A stretch of 64,000 bases of DNA from Podocnemis expansa (GCA_007922195.1 ML681991.1:42548905-42612904), one strand, 5' to 3'. Counted from the stretch's first letter, positions 1 to 14,854 are shown. Program-made: numbers and translations. The notes: a model not told the origin generated them from the letters alone.

Positions 1-2538
<2,538 letters not shown>

Positions 2539-3751
2539 TTACTGCCTGCCCAGAAGTTAACAACAGAAACTTGCAGATGAAGTTGAAGGGAAATTTACAT
2601 AAATGATAGAAAACGGCTGCTGGGGAACTCCTTTTATCATCACATGAAAGCAAAGCTTGCTAAGTCAAAGCTGGAAAAGCCAGGGTGTGATGAGAAAGGG
2701 GATGAAGCCATTTCTCTCAGTCTGTCCTGCTGCTATCTTGGGAAGGGATGGGGGCGAAGACCAGTGAAAGCTTTGAACCGAAATTAAAAGAAAGATCCTT
2801 CCAGGGCCAGGCCATCAACACCCATCAGAGCATGCCTGGGAGAAGACAAGATAAGCCAAATTCAAGGAGCTGCTGCTGAAGTCTCCCTGAGCGGGCTGCC
2901 TTGATTGTCAGTTTGTGCCTGACTTATGACTGAGCTGTGTTCATTAGAGCTGCTTAAAAGGGCAGCTAATGAACTCCAGGTGTAAGTCTCCCATTAATCG
3001 CAGAACAGCAGCGCCAGTGGTCACTCCGGGAGGAGCCCGCAGCTGTGCCCTTGGCCTTGCCAAATGCACTGGGTCCCCCGGGGAGGGCAGGGGGAGGCTC
3101 TCCCAGTTTGTGGCATAATGCAGGGAGATTTGTTTATCAGATGAAAGGTCTTTTCCTGAGCTGGTTTCTATGAGCCAGTGTCTATAAACTCGCTGCCACC
3201 ACTCAAATTAGCTTTCCCCATCTAGAGCAATTACCATGGCACGGGGGCCTAAGCAATGCCACAAATACACGGTAGCAGCCTCACCACATCTCCATTTCAA
3301 GTTGCTGAAGTGCAAATCAAAAACTGGCGTGCAAGGGGACAGGTGTGAGCATGATGAGAAACAAATGCTTCAGCAAGCATGCCTTGGAAAGCCTGCAAGC
3401 TCTTGATTCAATTTATTTGGTTGGAATAACAGCGAGGGAAACAAACTGGCAGTGACACCCCACTGAACACACTCCCTGCCAGTGGAATTTCACCTTCTGT
3501 GTGGCTGTGCTTTCAGCAGCCACCATAATCCTGCCATGCTAGCACGTCCTTTTCCACTGCTCAGTGGGCTGTAGTGCCATGAACATGGATGTCCCTCTTC
3601 CACCTCCCTTTCCCCACATCTTCTGCACATGTTCAACGTGCAGGGAGACCCCTTGAGAGTGGAGCTAACAGGCACTGCCAGACCAGCAGTTCTGTCTGTT
3701 CTCCAGACTGGACAGCAGTAAAACCTGACAGCTGCCGCCACCCTCTTCCAA

Positions 3752-3912
3752 AGGGGAAGCCATGTTAGTCTAGTCCAGCAAAACAAACTGGGAGTCCTGT
3801 GGCATTTAAAGACTAGCAAATTTATTTATCATGTGACAAAATGGGATTTCCTCCCACAAAAGTTCATGACATAAATAAATTTGTTAGTCTTTAAGTGCCT
3901 TGTTTGTTTTCC
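3752..3912 (-). repeat. Fold-back insertion, Penelope-like terminus type
   Basis: The segment opens with AAGGGGAAGCCATGTTAGTC and continues GTCCTGTGGCATTTAAAGAC. After a short centre the same sequence returns in the opposite orientation, ending TTTGTTAGTCTTTAAGTGCC. It is one of about a dozen related copies in the window. The class is inferred from similarity to terminal repeats of turtle Penelope-like elements; the palindromic layout is seen directly. Confidence 0.6.
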
Positions 3913-4821
3913 AGCCAGCCTCTTGTAGAGCAAAATTTTCTCCTCCACAAATGTCTCCCTCAGGCACATCCCCTTCTTTCCTACATCGCTGCCTTCCCAC
4001 AAATGGGAATCTCCCACAAATTCACCACATGGCAGTTATGGTTTTGGTCAATATTTACGCCTTTTTATTAGGCACAGCTGCTGTCATACAGGCAACGAGA
4101 GCAAAGGGCACCTGAATTCACCTGAGTACAGGGAGCCAGCACAAGGTGTGTACACTTTCAAGGCTTGCAGGGCATATCGTTGGTGACTAAGCTTGTGCTG
4201 ATGCCCTGTGCAGGGGCAAATTTCACCCTCCACAAGTAGATTTGTTTTTGTTGAAACCAGTTCCCCCATTCAACAATGGAAACCTGAGCTTGTTTGCCAT
4301 TCACAAACTCTCCCTCCTACAGGAAAATCTTCCTGTAGCTCTCAGCAAGTTGCAATCAGTGACACCACAGCCATGCAACACAGTCTATTAAACATAAAAG
4401 GAAACAGATAATTTATGCTGCCTTTATATCTGCCCACTGGTAGTCACATCACATACATACCACATGGGGCTCAGGGCTCACAAGAGTAAAAAAGAAACAA
4501 ATCCACAAATCCACAAGAGATGCTATAGGTTAGTGTAACTCATATTAGCAAGATGTCACTTTGTCGCCTTCTAGTGGCTGAGTCACATAAGAGATTATAA
4601 GTCTAGTAAAGCTCTGATGGAAAGGAGTTAGTTACGCCCTTAGCTCAGAAGCAGTGAAGGATTCTTCTTTTAGCCCTGAGCGCCCCTAATTAGGTGGTTA
4701 CTATACAGGCAAGTTATGTAATAGCCTGTGCAACAACAGGATCACAAAGATAGAAATAGAGAGGAAAACAGCAGCAGTGCATCCATGGGAGACATTCTGA
4801 TTAAGATATCTGTGTTTTACG

Positions 4822-4925
4822 CAAGTGCTAGCATCTGATGAAGTGGGATTTTCTCCCACAAAAGCTCATGCGAAAAATAAACCTGTTAGTCTTAAAGTGC
4901 CACACAACTCCTTGTTTTTTTTAAT
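4822..4925 (+). repeat. Single arm of the fold-back repeat family
   Basis: It reads GCATCTGATGAAGTGGGATT, then TCTCCCACAAAAGCTCATG and CTGTTAGTCTTAAAGTGCCA. This is the same arm seen in the palindromic copies at 19.14, 33.53 and 51.41 kb, but without an inverted partner and without the CTAACATGGCTGCCCC end. It is truncated. Confidence 0.6.
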
Positions 4926-5017
4926 CAGAACAAAAACTGCAGTGAACATTTGCTACAGACCTCCAGGACTGGAGAAATCAGACAATGAAATGTTCCTGGG
5001 TCAGCATGCTGTAGTTA

Positions 5018-5505
5018 GGCCTGGTCTACATTATCAGTGAAATTCAGTAGCAGTCAAGTTAAACAAGCTATGAAGAATAGCTTGCTCAACTCCCATTGAT
5101 TTCATAACTTCTGTTTACTGCACCATTTCCGCTGAGTTGCACTGATGGGAAACGTGTACCTGTCGATGCAGTGCTATGTTTTTGGGAGAGGTGGTTTTAT
5201 TAAATCAAGTCCTGGACAGATTGAGTGGACTTCCATTTCCATTCAATCAGTCTGGATACATCAATCCAATGACTGTGAATTTGTCCTGGTCAGTGTAGAC
5301 CAGGGATACCCAAAGAGCAGCCCACAGGCTGCATGCACCCACAAATGGCTTTTCTGCCATTATATATTCTGAAAATATATAACTTTATATTGTGTATAGT
5401 GAAAAAAGAACCATTTTAGGAATTTTGCAGCCTGTGGCCCACACCAATCAGGCTCTGTGGCCCCCACGTATGAAAACTTTGGACACTCCTGGTGTAGTCA
5501 GACCC
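5018..5505. mobile_element. PIF/Harbinger-like MITE with a nested hAT
   Basis: The termini are imperfect inverted repeats: GGCCTGGTCTACATT on the left and the reverse complement GGGTCTGACTACACC on the right. Both are flanked by TTA (5015-5017 and 5506-5508), the target duplication expected of PIF/Harbinger elements. The hAT-like element at 5301-5491 interrupts its right end. No transposase ORF is present, so it is non-autonomous. Confidence 0.5.
5301..5491. mobile_element. hAT-like non-autonomous element (191 bp)
   Basis: The left end is CAGGGATACCCAAAG; the right end reads as CAGGAGTGTCCAAAG on the other strand. The flanks are GTGTAGAC (5293-5300) and GTGTAGTC (5492-5499), an 8-bp target duplication with one mismatch. 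This is diagnostic of hAT insertion. The interior is AT-rich with no coding capacity. Confidence 0.75.
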
Positions 5506-5884
5506 TTAGACCCACAGTCTAGGGAGATGGAAACTATTCAATTACCACATAACGGACACCCAGGTGTGTGTACCAAAGATGTTCTCAGGTTAATAAAAAA
5601 ATAACTTTATGACAGAGAATCAAACACAGATCTACTTCTTATCAACAGAGAGGAACCATCTGAGAATACGAGAATAATGAGGAACATCTGAACTGATAGC
5701 AGGCTACTTGGATTCAGCATGGTAAAGGAAGCAGCATACAGAATATAGCAGTCAGGGAAGCAAATTTTGGAGAATGAAGGAACCTACTAAATCTAAGTAA
5801 CAGGAGGAAGTATAAAAAAGTCATGTGGGTACCCATAGCAGTGATGATTTACACCTTCAAGTCAAAGGCCTTGCTAGAGTTCCT

Positions 5885-6955
5885 GCATTACCCTACAATA
5901 TGCTAGAGTTTTTATGGCAGACTTAGAAAAACGTTTCCTCACCTCCCATTCCCAAGTGCCAGTCTTCTACACTGACGACATCTTCATCTCCTGGACCCAT
6001 GGAAAGGAGGCCCTTGAGAAATTCCACTGAGATTTCAAGAATTCCCACCCACTATCAACCTCAGCCTAAACCAGTCCACATGGGAGATCCACTTACTGGA
6101 CATCACAATACAAATAAGTGATGTCCCACATACAAAACACCCTATCCTTGAAATCTACTAACTTACACCTTCCTTCATCCCTCCAGTTTTCATCTGGGAC
6201 ACATCACACGCGCCATTGTTTGTAGTTAAGCCCTATGACACAACTCTGATCCCTCAAACTCCCTCAAACATTCTTAAAACTACATACCCACTTGGGAAAG
6301 TAAAAGAAACAGATTGACAGAACCACATGGATACCCCAAAGTCAACTACTACAGGATATGCTCAAAAAGGAAAACAACAGAACACCACTGTCATCACCTA
6401 CATCACCCATGTCAAACCTCTCCATTACATCATCAAGAATCCACAATCTAGCCAACAAGACAATGCCTCACTTTCTGAGGCCACTCCTCACTCACAGGCA
6501 GCCCCCCAGCCTTAAACAAATACCAGCAATTACACACCATACAACAGCAACACAAAGCCAGGTATTTATCCCTGTGGCAGGCCCATTTCTGACTCTGCCC
6601 AGATATTTACACAAATGATGCCATCATGTGACTCAGCGAGGTCAGACACTCCATCAAGGGCTAATTTACCTGCTCATCTACCAGTGTGATATATGCCATT
6701 TTCTACTAACAGTGCCCCTCCTCTCCTGTATACATTGGCAAGACTGGACAGTCTCTGCACAGAAGAATAAACAGACACAACTCACACATCAAAAATGGTA
6801 ACATTCAAAACCAGTAGGGGAACATTTCAATCTACCTGGACATTCTGATTTAGGGCTTGATAATTGACAAAGAGGTTGATGATATCATTTTTCTTTTCTA
6901 CACAAATGACTGGAGTGCCAGCTGGTAAAGTTAATTTGCAGATGAACCCCCCAGG
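5885..6955 (+). mobile_element. Penelope-like element remnant (RT + GIY-YIG)
   Basis: Broken coding remains of a Penelope-like retroelement. A reverse transcriptase catalytic box YTDDIFISWTHG lies at 5968-6003. It is followed by degenerate linker sequence (including KKENNRTPL near 6361) and then a GIY-YIG endonuclease stretch, VYIGKTGQSLHRRINRH, near 6728-6778. The three blocks are in three different reading frames, and in-frame stops occur (for example TGA near 6028), so it is a dead, 5'-truncated copy. Downstream sequence to about 6955 still resembles the tail of the ORF. Penelope-like assignment rests on the RT plus GIY-YIG order and recalled turtle copies. Confidence 0.75.
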
Positions 6956-7080
6956 CCAGGTTCTCTTGGAAACAGTCTGACAGTTTAGGCTACAATGCTG
7001 CCTGTTCAGGGTCCAATATTACATATATCTGTCCAAACATTATCTTTGCCTCTTGCTGAAGTTCTATGAGGCAGTTATAG

Positions 7081-7549
7081 CAGAGGTCTCCAAACTATGG
7101 CCCGTGGGCTGTATCCGGCCCAGAAAGCAATGTTATCAGGCCTGCAGCGAGCTGTGGCCAAGCTGGGAAGTTTTCAAATATCCCTCCCTGAGCATGCTCA
7201 AATGCGTGGCTTAGGGCAGGAGCAGCCTGGGCAGGGAGCAATGAAGGACGCCCCCGCAGCTCCAGCCAGGTAAGGCGGAAGGGGCCTGAGAGGTCAGAAA
7301 GCCAGTGGGGAAGGGGCCTATGGGTTAGGGGAGTTAGCATGAAGGGGGCTGGTGGGGGTTGGGAGCCAGCAGGCAGGTCGGGGAAGGGGCCCAACGGGTT
7401 GGGGAGCCAGCAGTGAAGGAGCTTGGAGTGTTGGGGAGCCAGCGGGGAGGTTGGGGAAAGGGCTGGGGAGTCTATCCTGCTAGTAATAAAATAATAATAA
7501 TAATAAAAAGCAGATTCAGCCCACTGGTGAAAAAGTTTGGAGACCCGTG
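7081..7549. mobile_element. hAT-like element (469 bp), perfect TSD
   Basis: The element begins CAGAGGTCTCCAAACT; its far end, read on the other strand, is CACGGGTCTCCAAACT. AGTTATAG occurs at 7073-7080 and again at 7550-7557, a perfect 8-bp target duplication. The interior is G-rich on the plus strand, with repeats of the type GGGGAGCCAGC, and ends in an (AAT)n tract at 7482-7506. No transposase is encoded. Confidence 0.85.
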
Positions 7550-7737
7550 AGTTATAGTTTCAAGGCAGGGAAAACTTTTCTGCATTCTCCCCAAAGACAT
7601 CACTGTAATCACAATCCTTGAGGGGTGGAGGGAGTCCCATAGTCTCCCTCCACTAGGTGTTTCAATGTGGCCAACTATCCTTGTCATGTTTTATATCCCT
7701 TTCCAAGCTTTTTTTAAAAAACTAACTTTAACTCCAT

Positions 7738-7890
7738 AAGCTCCTAAGGGGTAGCCATGTTAGTCACAAGTTTATTTATTGTAAGTGCCCCATCTTCAAA
7801 GCATCTGACAAACTGGGATTTTCTCCCACAAAAGCTCATGTGAGAAATAAATCTGTTAGTCTTTAAAAGTGCCACAGGACGCGTTGTTTG
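7738..7890 (-). repeat. Fold-back insertion with 11-bp TSD
   Basis: It starts with GGGGTAGCCATGTTAGTC, the common end of the family in inverted orientation, and closes with AAAGTGCCACAGGACGCG. TTTAACTCCAT occurs at 7727-7737 and 7891-7901 as a perfect 11-bp duplication. This shows an independent insertion rather than the tail of the Penelope-like remnant 0.8 kb upstream. Confidence 0.75.
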
Positions 7891-8578
7891 TTTAACTCCA
7901 TGTGCTCATGTTATTCACTTACATTTCAAAGTCCTGCTAAGGTCTTGGTCTTATTGTAGCAATGAGTTCCACATGCTATTGTGTTGTGTCAAAGAGAGTT
8001 TCCTTTTCCTGTATTATGATGTAGAGTGAACAGCACTGCCCAGAGTACCTTTTCCAGATTTTATATCTATACAATGTTCCTTTCTTAACATAAGCCATTC
8101 CAATTTTTGCACTCTCTCTTCATATGATTCCTTTCCCAGGTATGTGACATTCTCATCCCCCATCTCTGAAAGGGTTGCCCCACTTGAAGGGATACTAACG
8201 ATTTTTTTATCTGCAATTTTCATTCACTTGCTGTTTCCTCCCTTTTCTAAACTGTCAATGAAAATCGTAAATAAAACACCCTAATGTTACTGTCTTTGGT
8301 GCCTATTAGGTCATTTCCACCAGCTCAACACACTGCTCTTGCCTGTGCTGTCCTTCACAGCTTCTAGCCAATGCTCACATCCAATGCAGTTCAAATTTGC
8401 TTGCTGCACTGGGGGAATCCAGGACAGCTTAACTCTGATGACTGCTTCAGAATGTAGCTCAAAGTTTGATCAAAATGCTCACACTCTGATTGAAGAATGT
8501 AAGGTATGGGAGGTTTCTGAGGGCCACATTTTATGCAAGGTATAAATGCACACCAGTCTGGTATGGGGAATCCTAGAG

Positions 8579-9401
8579 CAGCAGTTCTCAAACTTTTTAA
8601 ATGAAGCCACCCCCATGGACCTTTTTGTATCAATTGTGCCCTTCCTTCCCCCAAACCTGTCCCCCCCCCCCTTTCAGAAAACAAACAGCGCCTACAGCCC
8701 TAATTTGGGGAGACTAGGCGTAGCAGCAGCTCCCGCGTCCTTCCAGAGCCTGATGTGACCCACCAGAGAAAATGGCAGTGGTGGCAGGAATAGTACCTCA
8801 TAATTAGAATTATTATGGGCAGCAATGTGGATGCAGCTACTGCTTCCATGAGTTGATGGCTACAGGGAGCAGTAGTTCAAATGGAGATAGAAATAGTTGT
8901 GCAAAGTACAACACCTGGAACTGGACTGGTTCTGTCCCACATGCTGCCAGCAGAGCTGGGTCAACCACCCACAGCAGCCTCCACCTGCCTCTGCTCATGT
9001 CCTAAGAGTCCCCCAACCCCAACACCTGCTAAAGGTTTACCCATGTGAAGCACAGGAGTCCCCACCACTGCCCAGCCCCATTCTCAGCCTGGCACCTCTT
9101 GCCCAAGGGGAGATGACTCCATCATCATCAGTTTGGGAGCCCATCGTTCTCCCCAGACTCTGCCCATGGCATCGCCCTTTGATCCATCTCATACCCCCTT
9201 GGGGGGCTCACCCCCAGTTTGAGAATCACTTTGTTGGGATACATTACTGTGTCACCACACGGTGGTAAGTGTGTCACAGACAGGTGTGGGTGGGTGGGGG
9301 GGGGGGGGGGCTGGATTTGGCTGGAAGGGTGGACTGGTATGCCCTGCAGGTTTTACACGCTGCCAAGCGTGTCGTGGCCCATAAAAGGTTGAGAACCAGT
9401 G
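8579..9401. mobile_element. hAT-like element (823 bp)
   Basis: The left terminus is CAGCAGTTCTCAAACTTTT; the right terminus read in reverse is CACTGGTTCTCAACCTTTT. The flanks TCCTAGAG (8571-8578) and TCCTAGAA (9402-9409) form an 8-bp duplication with one mismatch. It contains a run of 15 G at 9296-9310 and no recognisable transposase. Open frames within it are not supported as genes. Confidence 0.8.
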
Positions 9402-10846
9402 TCCTAGAAGACTGCCTTTCTCATCACGTTGTCCAGAGGAAAAGTTGTGAAGTCCTGTTTATATCAGTGAGCCCTGGATTGAAAGTCCTGTGCCACACTG
9501 TGAAAATGTGCTGCTTGATTAACTACTATTTTCAGCCTCTTGCTTTATGGGAGGTGAGATGGTGCAGCAAACAAAGGGATGTGGCTATAAACTTTCTCTA
9601 CTACAGTTCCCCGCTCAATACTGGGGGGAGCATGCAAGGAGGTAAGAGCAAAGTGTTAAATGTCATGTGACTGTACATTTCTTTGCCCTGTGGACCAGAG
9701 TGTATCAATTTGCTGAGATTCTTGGCTGGTTGCTGCCTAACAGCTGGAAGACAGTGGGAGGTACAGGTAAATTTGCTAATTGTCAGCTAAAGTCTGACTA
9801 CAAAGAGGAAAGCTTAATGGGATTTTTTCCTTTTAATGAAAGCACAAAGGATGCCAGAGATGGTGAGATAGGGAGGTTATATCAGCTTTGAAGATTTCAT
9901 TCTGTCACTCTCCCTGGAAGCCTCCTGCATATTTTAGGGTGCACTTAATACGCTTCTTTAGAAATCTTCTGCCATTGTGCCACATTCCATTTTCCTTTTT
10001 TGCATTGACTAACAATCCTTTATCTGCAGCTAGCGTTCTTCTCCTACCAACAGCACATAGACTGTAACAGTGCTTGGGTCAGGATCGGTGGCACAGGGTT
10101 CAAGGCCATAGAGTTTTCATGTAATAAACTGATCTGAGAGGACTGAGTGGCTGGAAAATGAGTATCACTGCAAACACGATGAAATAAGATCACAATGGGA
10201 GTTAAATTTATCACCTCTTCCCTGGGAGCATTACACTTCTGCAGGAAGCACACACTGTTTCAGTAAAAAGCCTAGAAATCCAAAATACCAGCTAGATCCT
10301 TGAATTCCAATTTCCTTCTGTAATCTGACATTTGGTCTCTTCCTCCCATGTGGTTCAGACTGCAAGGCCCTTCTACTCTGTGAGTCATTTCAGAAGCTAA
10401 GGCTACCCTGGGCATTTGGCAAGACATCTGCCCTGTGGCAATGGGTGGGGGATATGGAGGTCCGTAGATAGGCACCCGTATGCATCCCAATACCCTGCAG
10501 ATTGCTAAGTAGCCAATGAAGTAAATGTGATGCTTTCCACTGGGAATAAGAAAGAAGCCAGTTGATTCTCATGGCTCTAAACTGAACAAGTTTGTGAGAA
10601 CCAGAAAGGGACCTCAGCTAGAATCAGAGCAGGTGTGGGTAAGTCTGCTGCTCCTCTGATAATAGCATGATTTGGGACAGAGCCCAGGGATATATTATCG
10701 CATTGCTCCCTTGTTTTCTTTGTGCCTGTTGAAGCTGGGTTATCAAGACAAGGGCTGATCTAAAAGCTTCCAACAAAACTATTTTTTGATGGAAAACTAG
10801 AGTTTCAACTAAATGACTTTTTATGACAAGCGTCTGCATTCTATAG

Positions 10847-10955
10847 AACAAACAAGGAGTTCTGTGGCACTTAAAGACTAACAAAGTGCCACAGGACTCC
10901 TTGTTTGCTTTACTGAACTAGACTAACACAGCTGCCCCTTTGAAACTTGGATACG
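10847..10955 (+). repeat. Fold-back insertion with 8-bp TSD
   Basis: Two short opposed arms (GGAGTTCTGTGGCACTTAAA, then AAGTGCCACAGGACTCCTTG) are followed by the family end CTAACACAGCTGCCCCTTTG. TTCTATAG flanks it at 10839-10846 and 10956-10963. Confidence 0.65.
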
Positions 10956-10989
10956 TTCTATAGGAAACTGCAATTTTTCACTGGAAAAA

Positions 10990-11011
10990 AACCAACAACA
11001 ACAACAACAAC
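10990..11011 (+). repeat. (CAA)n microsatellite
   Basis: Short tract of AAC/CAA units just downstream of the fold-back insertion. Confidence 0.9.
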
Positions 11012-12124
11012 AAACATCCTTGCATAGTCAGCTGCAATACTTCATGAGATTTGTGGTTCTGTTTCTTCAAGATGCTTTTAGCCTCTATCCCTCACACCGG
11101 CTGGACCACATCTCTTGTGAAACACCGCACCATGATGGAACCATGCTGGGTCACAGGAGATGCAGTCTGACTGGACAGCTCAGCTTACAGAAGAGAATGA
11201 GAGCATGTAGGACCCAAATGACAACTCCCATGAGTAGGGTGCTACCAAAATCACAGTCCATTCTAGTCAATTTCACAGAAATAGAATTTGAAAATTGGTC
11301 AGCAACATGGTTTCATACGTTTTCTTCCAAAATGTCATAGTGTTGTGATTATGAGGGTCCCAACCCAAAAGAGGGTTGTCGGGGGAGGGAGCATTCACAA
11401 ACCTGTTATAGCGGGGTGGCAGGATTGCCACTCTCACGTCTGTGCTGCCTTCAGAACTGGATTCTGAAGGAAGCATGGACATGAGTCTGATCTCCTCTGT
11501 CCCAGCCTGGCTGGGACTAACAGGTAGAGGGCTCCAGCTGGGGTGCTCCCAGGAGCATGCAGGAGATCAGATTTCACTGGGAAGGGTGAATTTCCAGACT
11601 TGGAATAAGAAATAATAGCTGCTGGATAGGGCTGGCACAAGGGGCTGTGGTGGCCTGACCCGGCTTTCACTCTTGCATCCCCACCCATGCAGGGGAGGCG
11701 GCAGGGGGGCAGAACCCAGCCTTCACTCCAGGGTGGGGAACAGCCAGCCGAGGGGTGAAGCAGGCTAGCCCACAGGCTGGGCTCTGCTTTCCTGCCCCTC
11801 CCCTGGGTCGGCTGTTCCTCCCGAGGGTGGGGCAGGCCGGCCCAAAGGCGGGGCAAGAGAATAGAGTCTACCCCATGGCCTGGCTTGCTCCGCTTCCAAG
11901 GGCGGAGTGACTGGCTCAGGAAGGGATGGGAGCTTAGGGTCCGGCTTCTGGCTGGCCCACTCTGCCTCCTGGTATGGCACTTCAGTGCCCATAAGCAAAT
12001 GGTGTCGCAAGCCAGGGAATCATTTCCTTATGGGTCGAGCCAGCCCTGTTGCTGGAAAACATATTGTTGAGAGGAGAGCTTTCCTGTGGTTAGGACAGTT
12101 GGGAGACTCCTACTCAATTCCCAG

Positions 12125-12225
12125 ATCTACTGCAGATTCCCTGCATGACATTGGACAAGTCACATAGTCCCCTTGTGCCTCAGTTTCCCATCTGTAAAAC
12201 TGACATAAAATTGCTCTGACTCAGA
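12125..12225 (+). repeat. MIR-type SINE remnant
   Basis: It contains the ancient amniote MIR core: GACATTGGACAAGTCACATA, then GTGCCTCAGTTTCCCATCTG and TAAAACTGACATAAAATTG. No target duplication can be seen, as expected for an old copy. Confidence 0.7.
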
Positions 12226-12604
12226 AAGTAGGTCATGACAAATACAGTAACAATTGTGAGGAGCACAGGTACCACACTGACAAAAGCCTTACTCAGATGT
12301 TCAAGAGGCTAAAGAAGCAAGTGTTAAACCATTGATCAGCATATTACATTCTGGCAATGTTTGGAGTGTCTCATACTCAGTGCTGGACTGGGAGTAAAAA
12401 TCAGCCCTGGCATAAGCATGCTGGCTGGGGCGCCACTGCCCACATGGTAGGAGAGGGTCAGGGGAAGGAGCAGGGCTGTTAGGGGGGAGCAGCTGCTGCA
12501 TTTCAGCCCAGGCACCACTGGACCACCACCTCTGGATGGGAGAGGGGCAGGGAAAGCTGCAGCGGAAAAGGTGGAACTGGGATGGTGGAGTGCTGCCGTG
12601 CTCT

Positions 12605-12738
12605 GGCCATAGGTTAGTGATTTATCATAAGTTAGAGGTTTATTTCAGGAGGTGGTGGGTGAGGATTTGTGGCCTGCATTGTGCAGGAGGTCAGACTAGA
12701 TAATCATACTGGTCCTTTCTGACCTTAGACACCCTGAG
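12605..12738 (+). repeat. CR1-type LINE 3' end
   Basis: The sequence GTGGCCTGCATTGTGCAGGA followed by GTCAGACTAGATAATCATAC and TGGTCCTTTCTGACCTTAGA matches the conserved 3' end of turtle CR1-type elements as I know it. It is a short, 5'-truncated plus-strand copy. Confidence 0.65.
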
Positions 12739-13134
12739 GGTACTACTTGCTGGGCAGTAGAGGGAGTGGATGTTGTGCTCTGACCAGGGCACCATCGCTG
12801 GGCCCACACAGTGGGACTTAGCAGAGGTGGGGCAAGGAGTGGACAGCAGCTGCCAGGTGCTCAGCCAGGTCCAGCTGGTGGGCCTGATGAAGGCTCCTGT
12901 GGTGGGGTGCAGTTAGATTTTTCAGGAAGACCAGCCCACCAGCCCTTGCTTGAACTGGCTCCTCTGGCATTTGCCAGGACTGCCAGATGGCCAGTCTGCC
13001 CATTCTCATACTGTTCAAGCATTAATCCTCCCTGAAGAATGGAAGAAAAGGGATCATGGAACTCTACGATTATTGCTTAATTCCCCGCCTTCAAACATGC
13101 ATAGTACATCTGGTAGCAAAAGAGGATCCTTCCT

Positions 13135-13407
13135 GGGTAGGGCTATCAGATACCAAAGCCTGAAAAGGAGGACAGGGAAGTACAAAAAGAAGGACATTGG
13201 AGGACACATGGAGAAAATGTAGTATTAATACAATATTCTTCTGTTTTCAGGGCCCCTAAAAATAAGGTATTCCATGGCATTCCAGCACACTAACTCCTAT
13301 AAGTAAAAAGCCAGACAAAATCATGTATTTTAAAATGCCTGCCAGATGGAGGATGTGAAGGTAAAAAGGAGGCCATGTCCTTTTGCCTGACATCTGGTAA
13401 TCCTATT
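13135..13407. mobile_element. Possible small hAT-like element
   Basis: Imperfect inverted termini: TAGGGCTATCAGAT on the left and TAGGATTACCAGAT when the right end is read in reverse. The flanking 8-mers match at only 6 of 8 positions. No coding capacity is seen. Confidence 0.4.
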
Positions 13408-14324
13408 CCCAGGATCCCTCTCTAAACCAACTCCACAGATCAGCAGGGAAACTTTGTACCTGTTTCTTTAGACTGTACTGATTTTTCACATCATATTTGC
13501 AAAGAGTGGGGGAGGCAGTGTCCAAAAATAAGAAAATCACATATTCTCTGCTAGCCAAGAGGACTAGTCAGGCTACAAGAGAAATGAATCATGGCTTTTG
13601 AGGGCAGAATAAATGGCGTGTGGTTTCAAAGGCTTAGAGCTCTTCCTGCCTACCCAACATCTCTGTAAAAATAAAAAAAAAAAAAGATGTCTTCTGTGTT
13701 TACAGTGAAATTTTTTTACCAGCTCTGAGGATGAATAATGATCAAGAGGAAATAGATACTGAACATGAGTCATCTCAACCACAGTTTTGACTCTCTGGTC
13801 TCCTCAGTCTGTAATTTACTGAGTCTCCTTAATGATAATCAATGGTTCTAGCAATAAGGAGGCAATAACCTTATTTAGTAATCTTAATTAGGGGCAGGGA
13901 GATCAAGCAGATGTTTAGCATATTTGTTAAATTTTAAACTCAAGGCAATTTGCACATTGTTTTATCTCCAAGACTTTAGCTGATTTCTGATGTCTGAAAA
14001 AATTTTGACTAGTGTCTAGAGCTTTGTTCTAATATTAGCTAACGTCAGATGTACAACTTTGAAATGATAAATACAATTATTTTAAACATCAGACTTGCTA
14101 TACCTGGAGCTTGACTGGAAGAACAGCCAGCTCAGATTTGCTTTTTCTGATATTCCTTTGAGCTGTCTGATTTTATTTGACCCAAGATAGCATGGTACTG
14201 AGAGATGCTAGGGGAAAAAAAGAAACAACTACAAATCATTGCTTTGCCACTTGGCACAGTTTGTTACACAAGAGACAAAGATAACCAGTGAAGAACCAAT
14301 CCTAGTGCACATCTCATCACGCAG

Positions 14325-14395
14325 TTTTCCTAATATCCAGTCTCGACTGCCCCAGCTACAGCTTGAAACCATTGCTCCTTCACAGTTACCCCAGC
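14325..14395 (-). repeat. CR1 3' region fragment
   Basis: TTTTCCTAATATCCAGTCTC followed by a GCCCCAGCTACAGCTTGAAA block is nearly the same as the CR1 fragment at 29145-29389, in the same orientation. It may be the 3' part of the long CR1 to its right, separated from it by about 450 bp of diverged sequence. Confidence 0.6.
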
Positions 14396-14854
14396 ATGCA
14401 GCACTTAACTCAGGCTTTCTTTCAATGGTTTCTTCAGTCCTTGGTTTCCCTGTTGAGGTTGCTACTATTTGACAACTGTAGGGCAGGGGAGGTTGTGAGG
14501 CCACCCATTGCTACAAGTGAAAATCTAAAAGCTCCTCCCCCAACCTATGGGTAGGGGCAACTGAGCCCAAAATCAACTAATTCTGGGGAACAACTGCTAA
14601 AGAACAGGAACAGATCTGGGGCTATCGGGTCAAAATGAGGGCACTGGAATGGGACACCAAACAGAGAACCCCAGACAGAGTCCACCATTCTTTGAAAGAG
14701 GCCAAGGAGTCAGTGGATGTGGCCCAGAGGAGCTCTGCTCAGAGGCATGCATGGACAGAGGAGTGGAAGTAGGTTCCATGGTCACAGCACACGTTCCCAG
14801 ACAACCTCCTTTGCCAGGTGGAGGTGGAGATTGAGGAGGAGTGCCATTGCAGGA

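Noticed and set aside
8546..9670. Run of plus-strand ORFs of 70-133 residues
   Set aside because: They lie largely inside the hAT-like element 8579-9401, low-complexity and with no domain signature.
11434..12010. ORFs of 81-140 residues in GC-rich sequence
   Set aside because: Open on several frames at once because of base composition; no family motif and no splice or start context.
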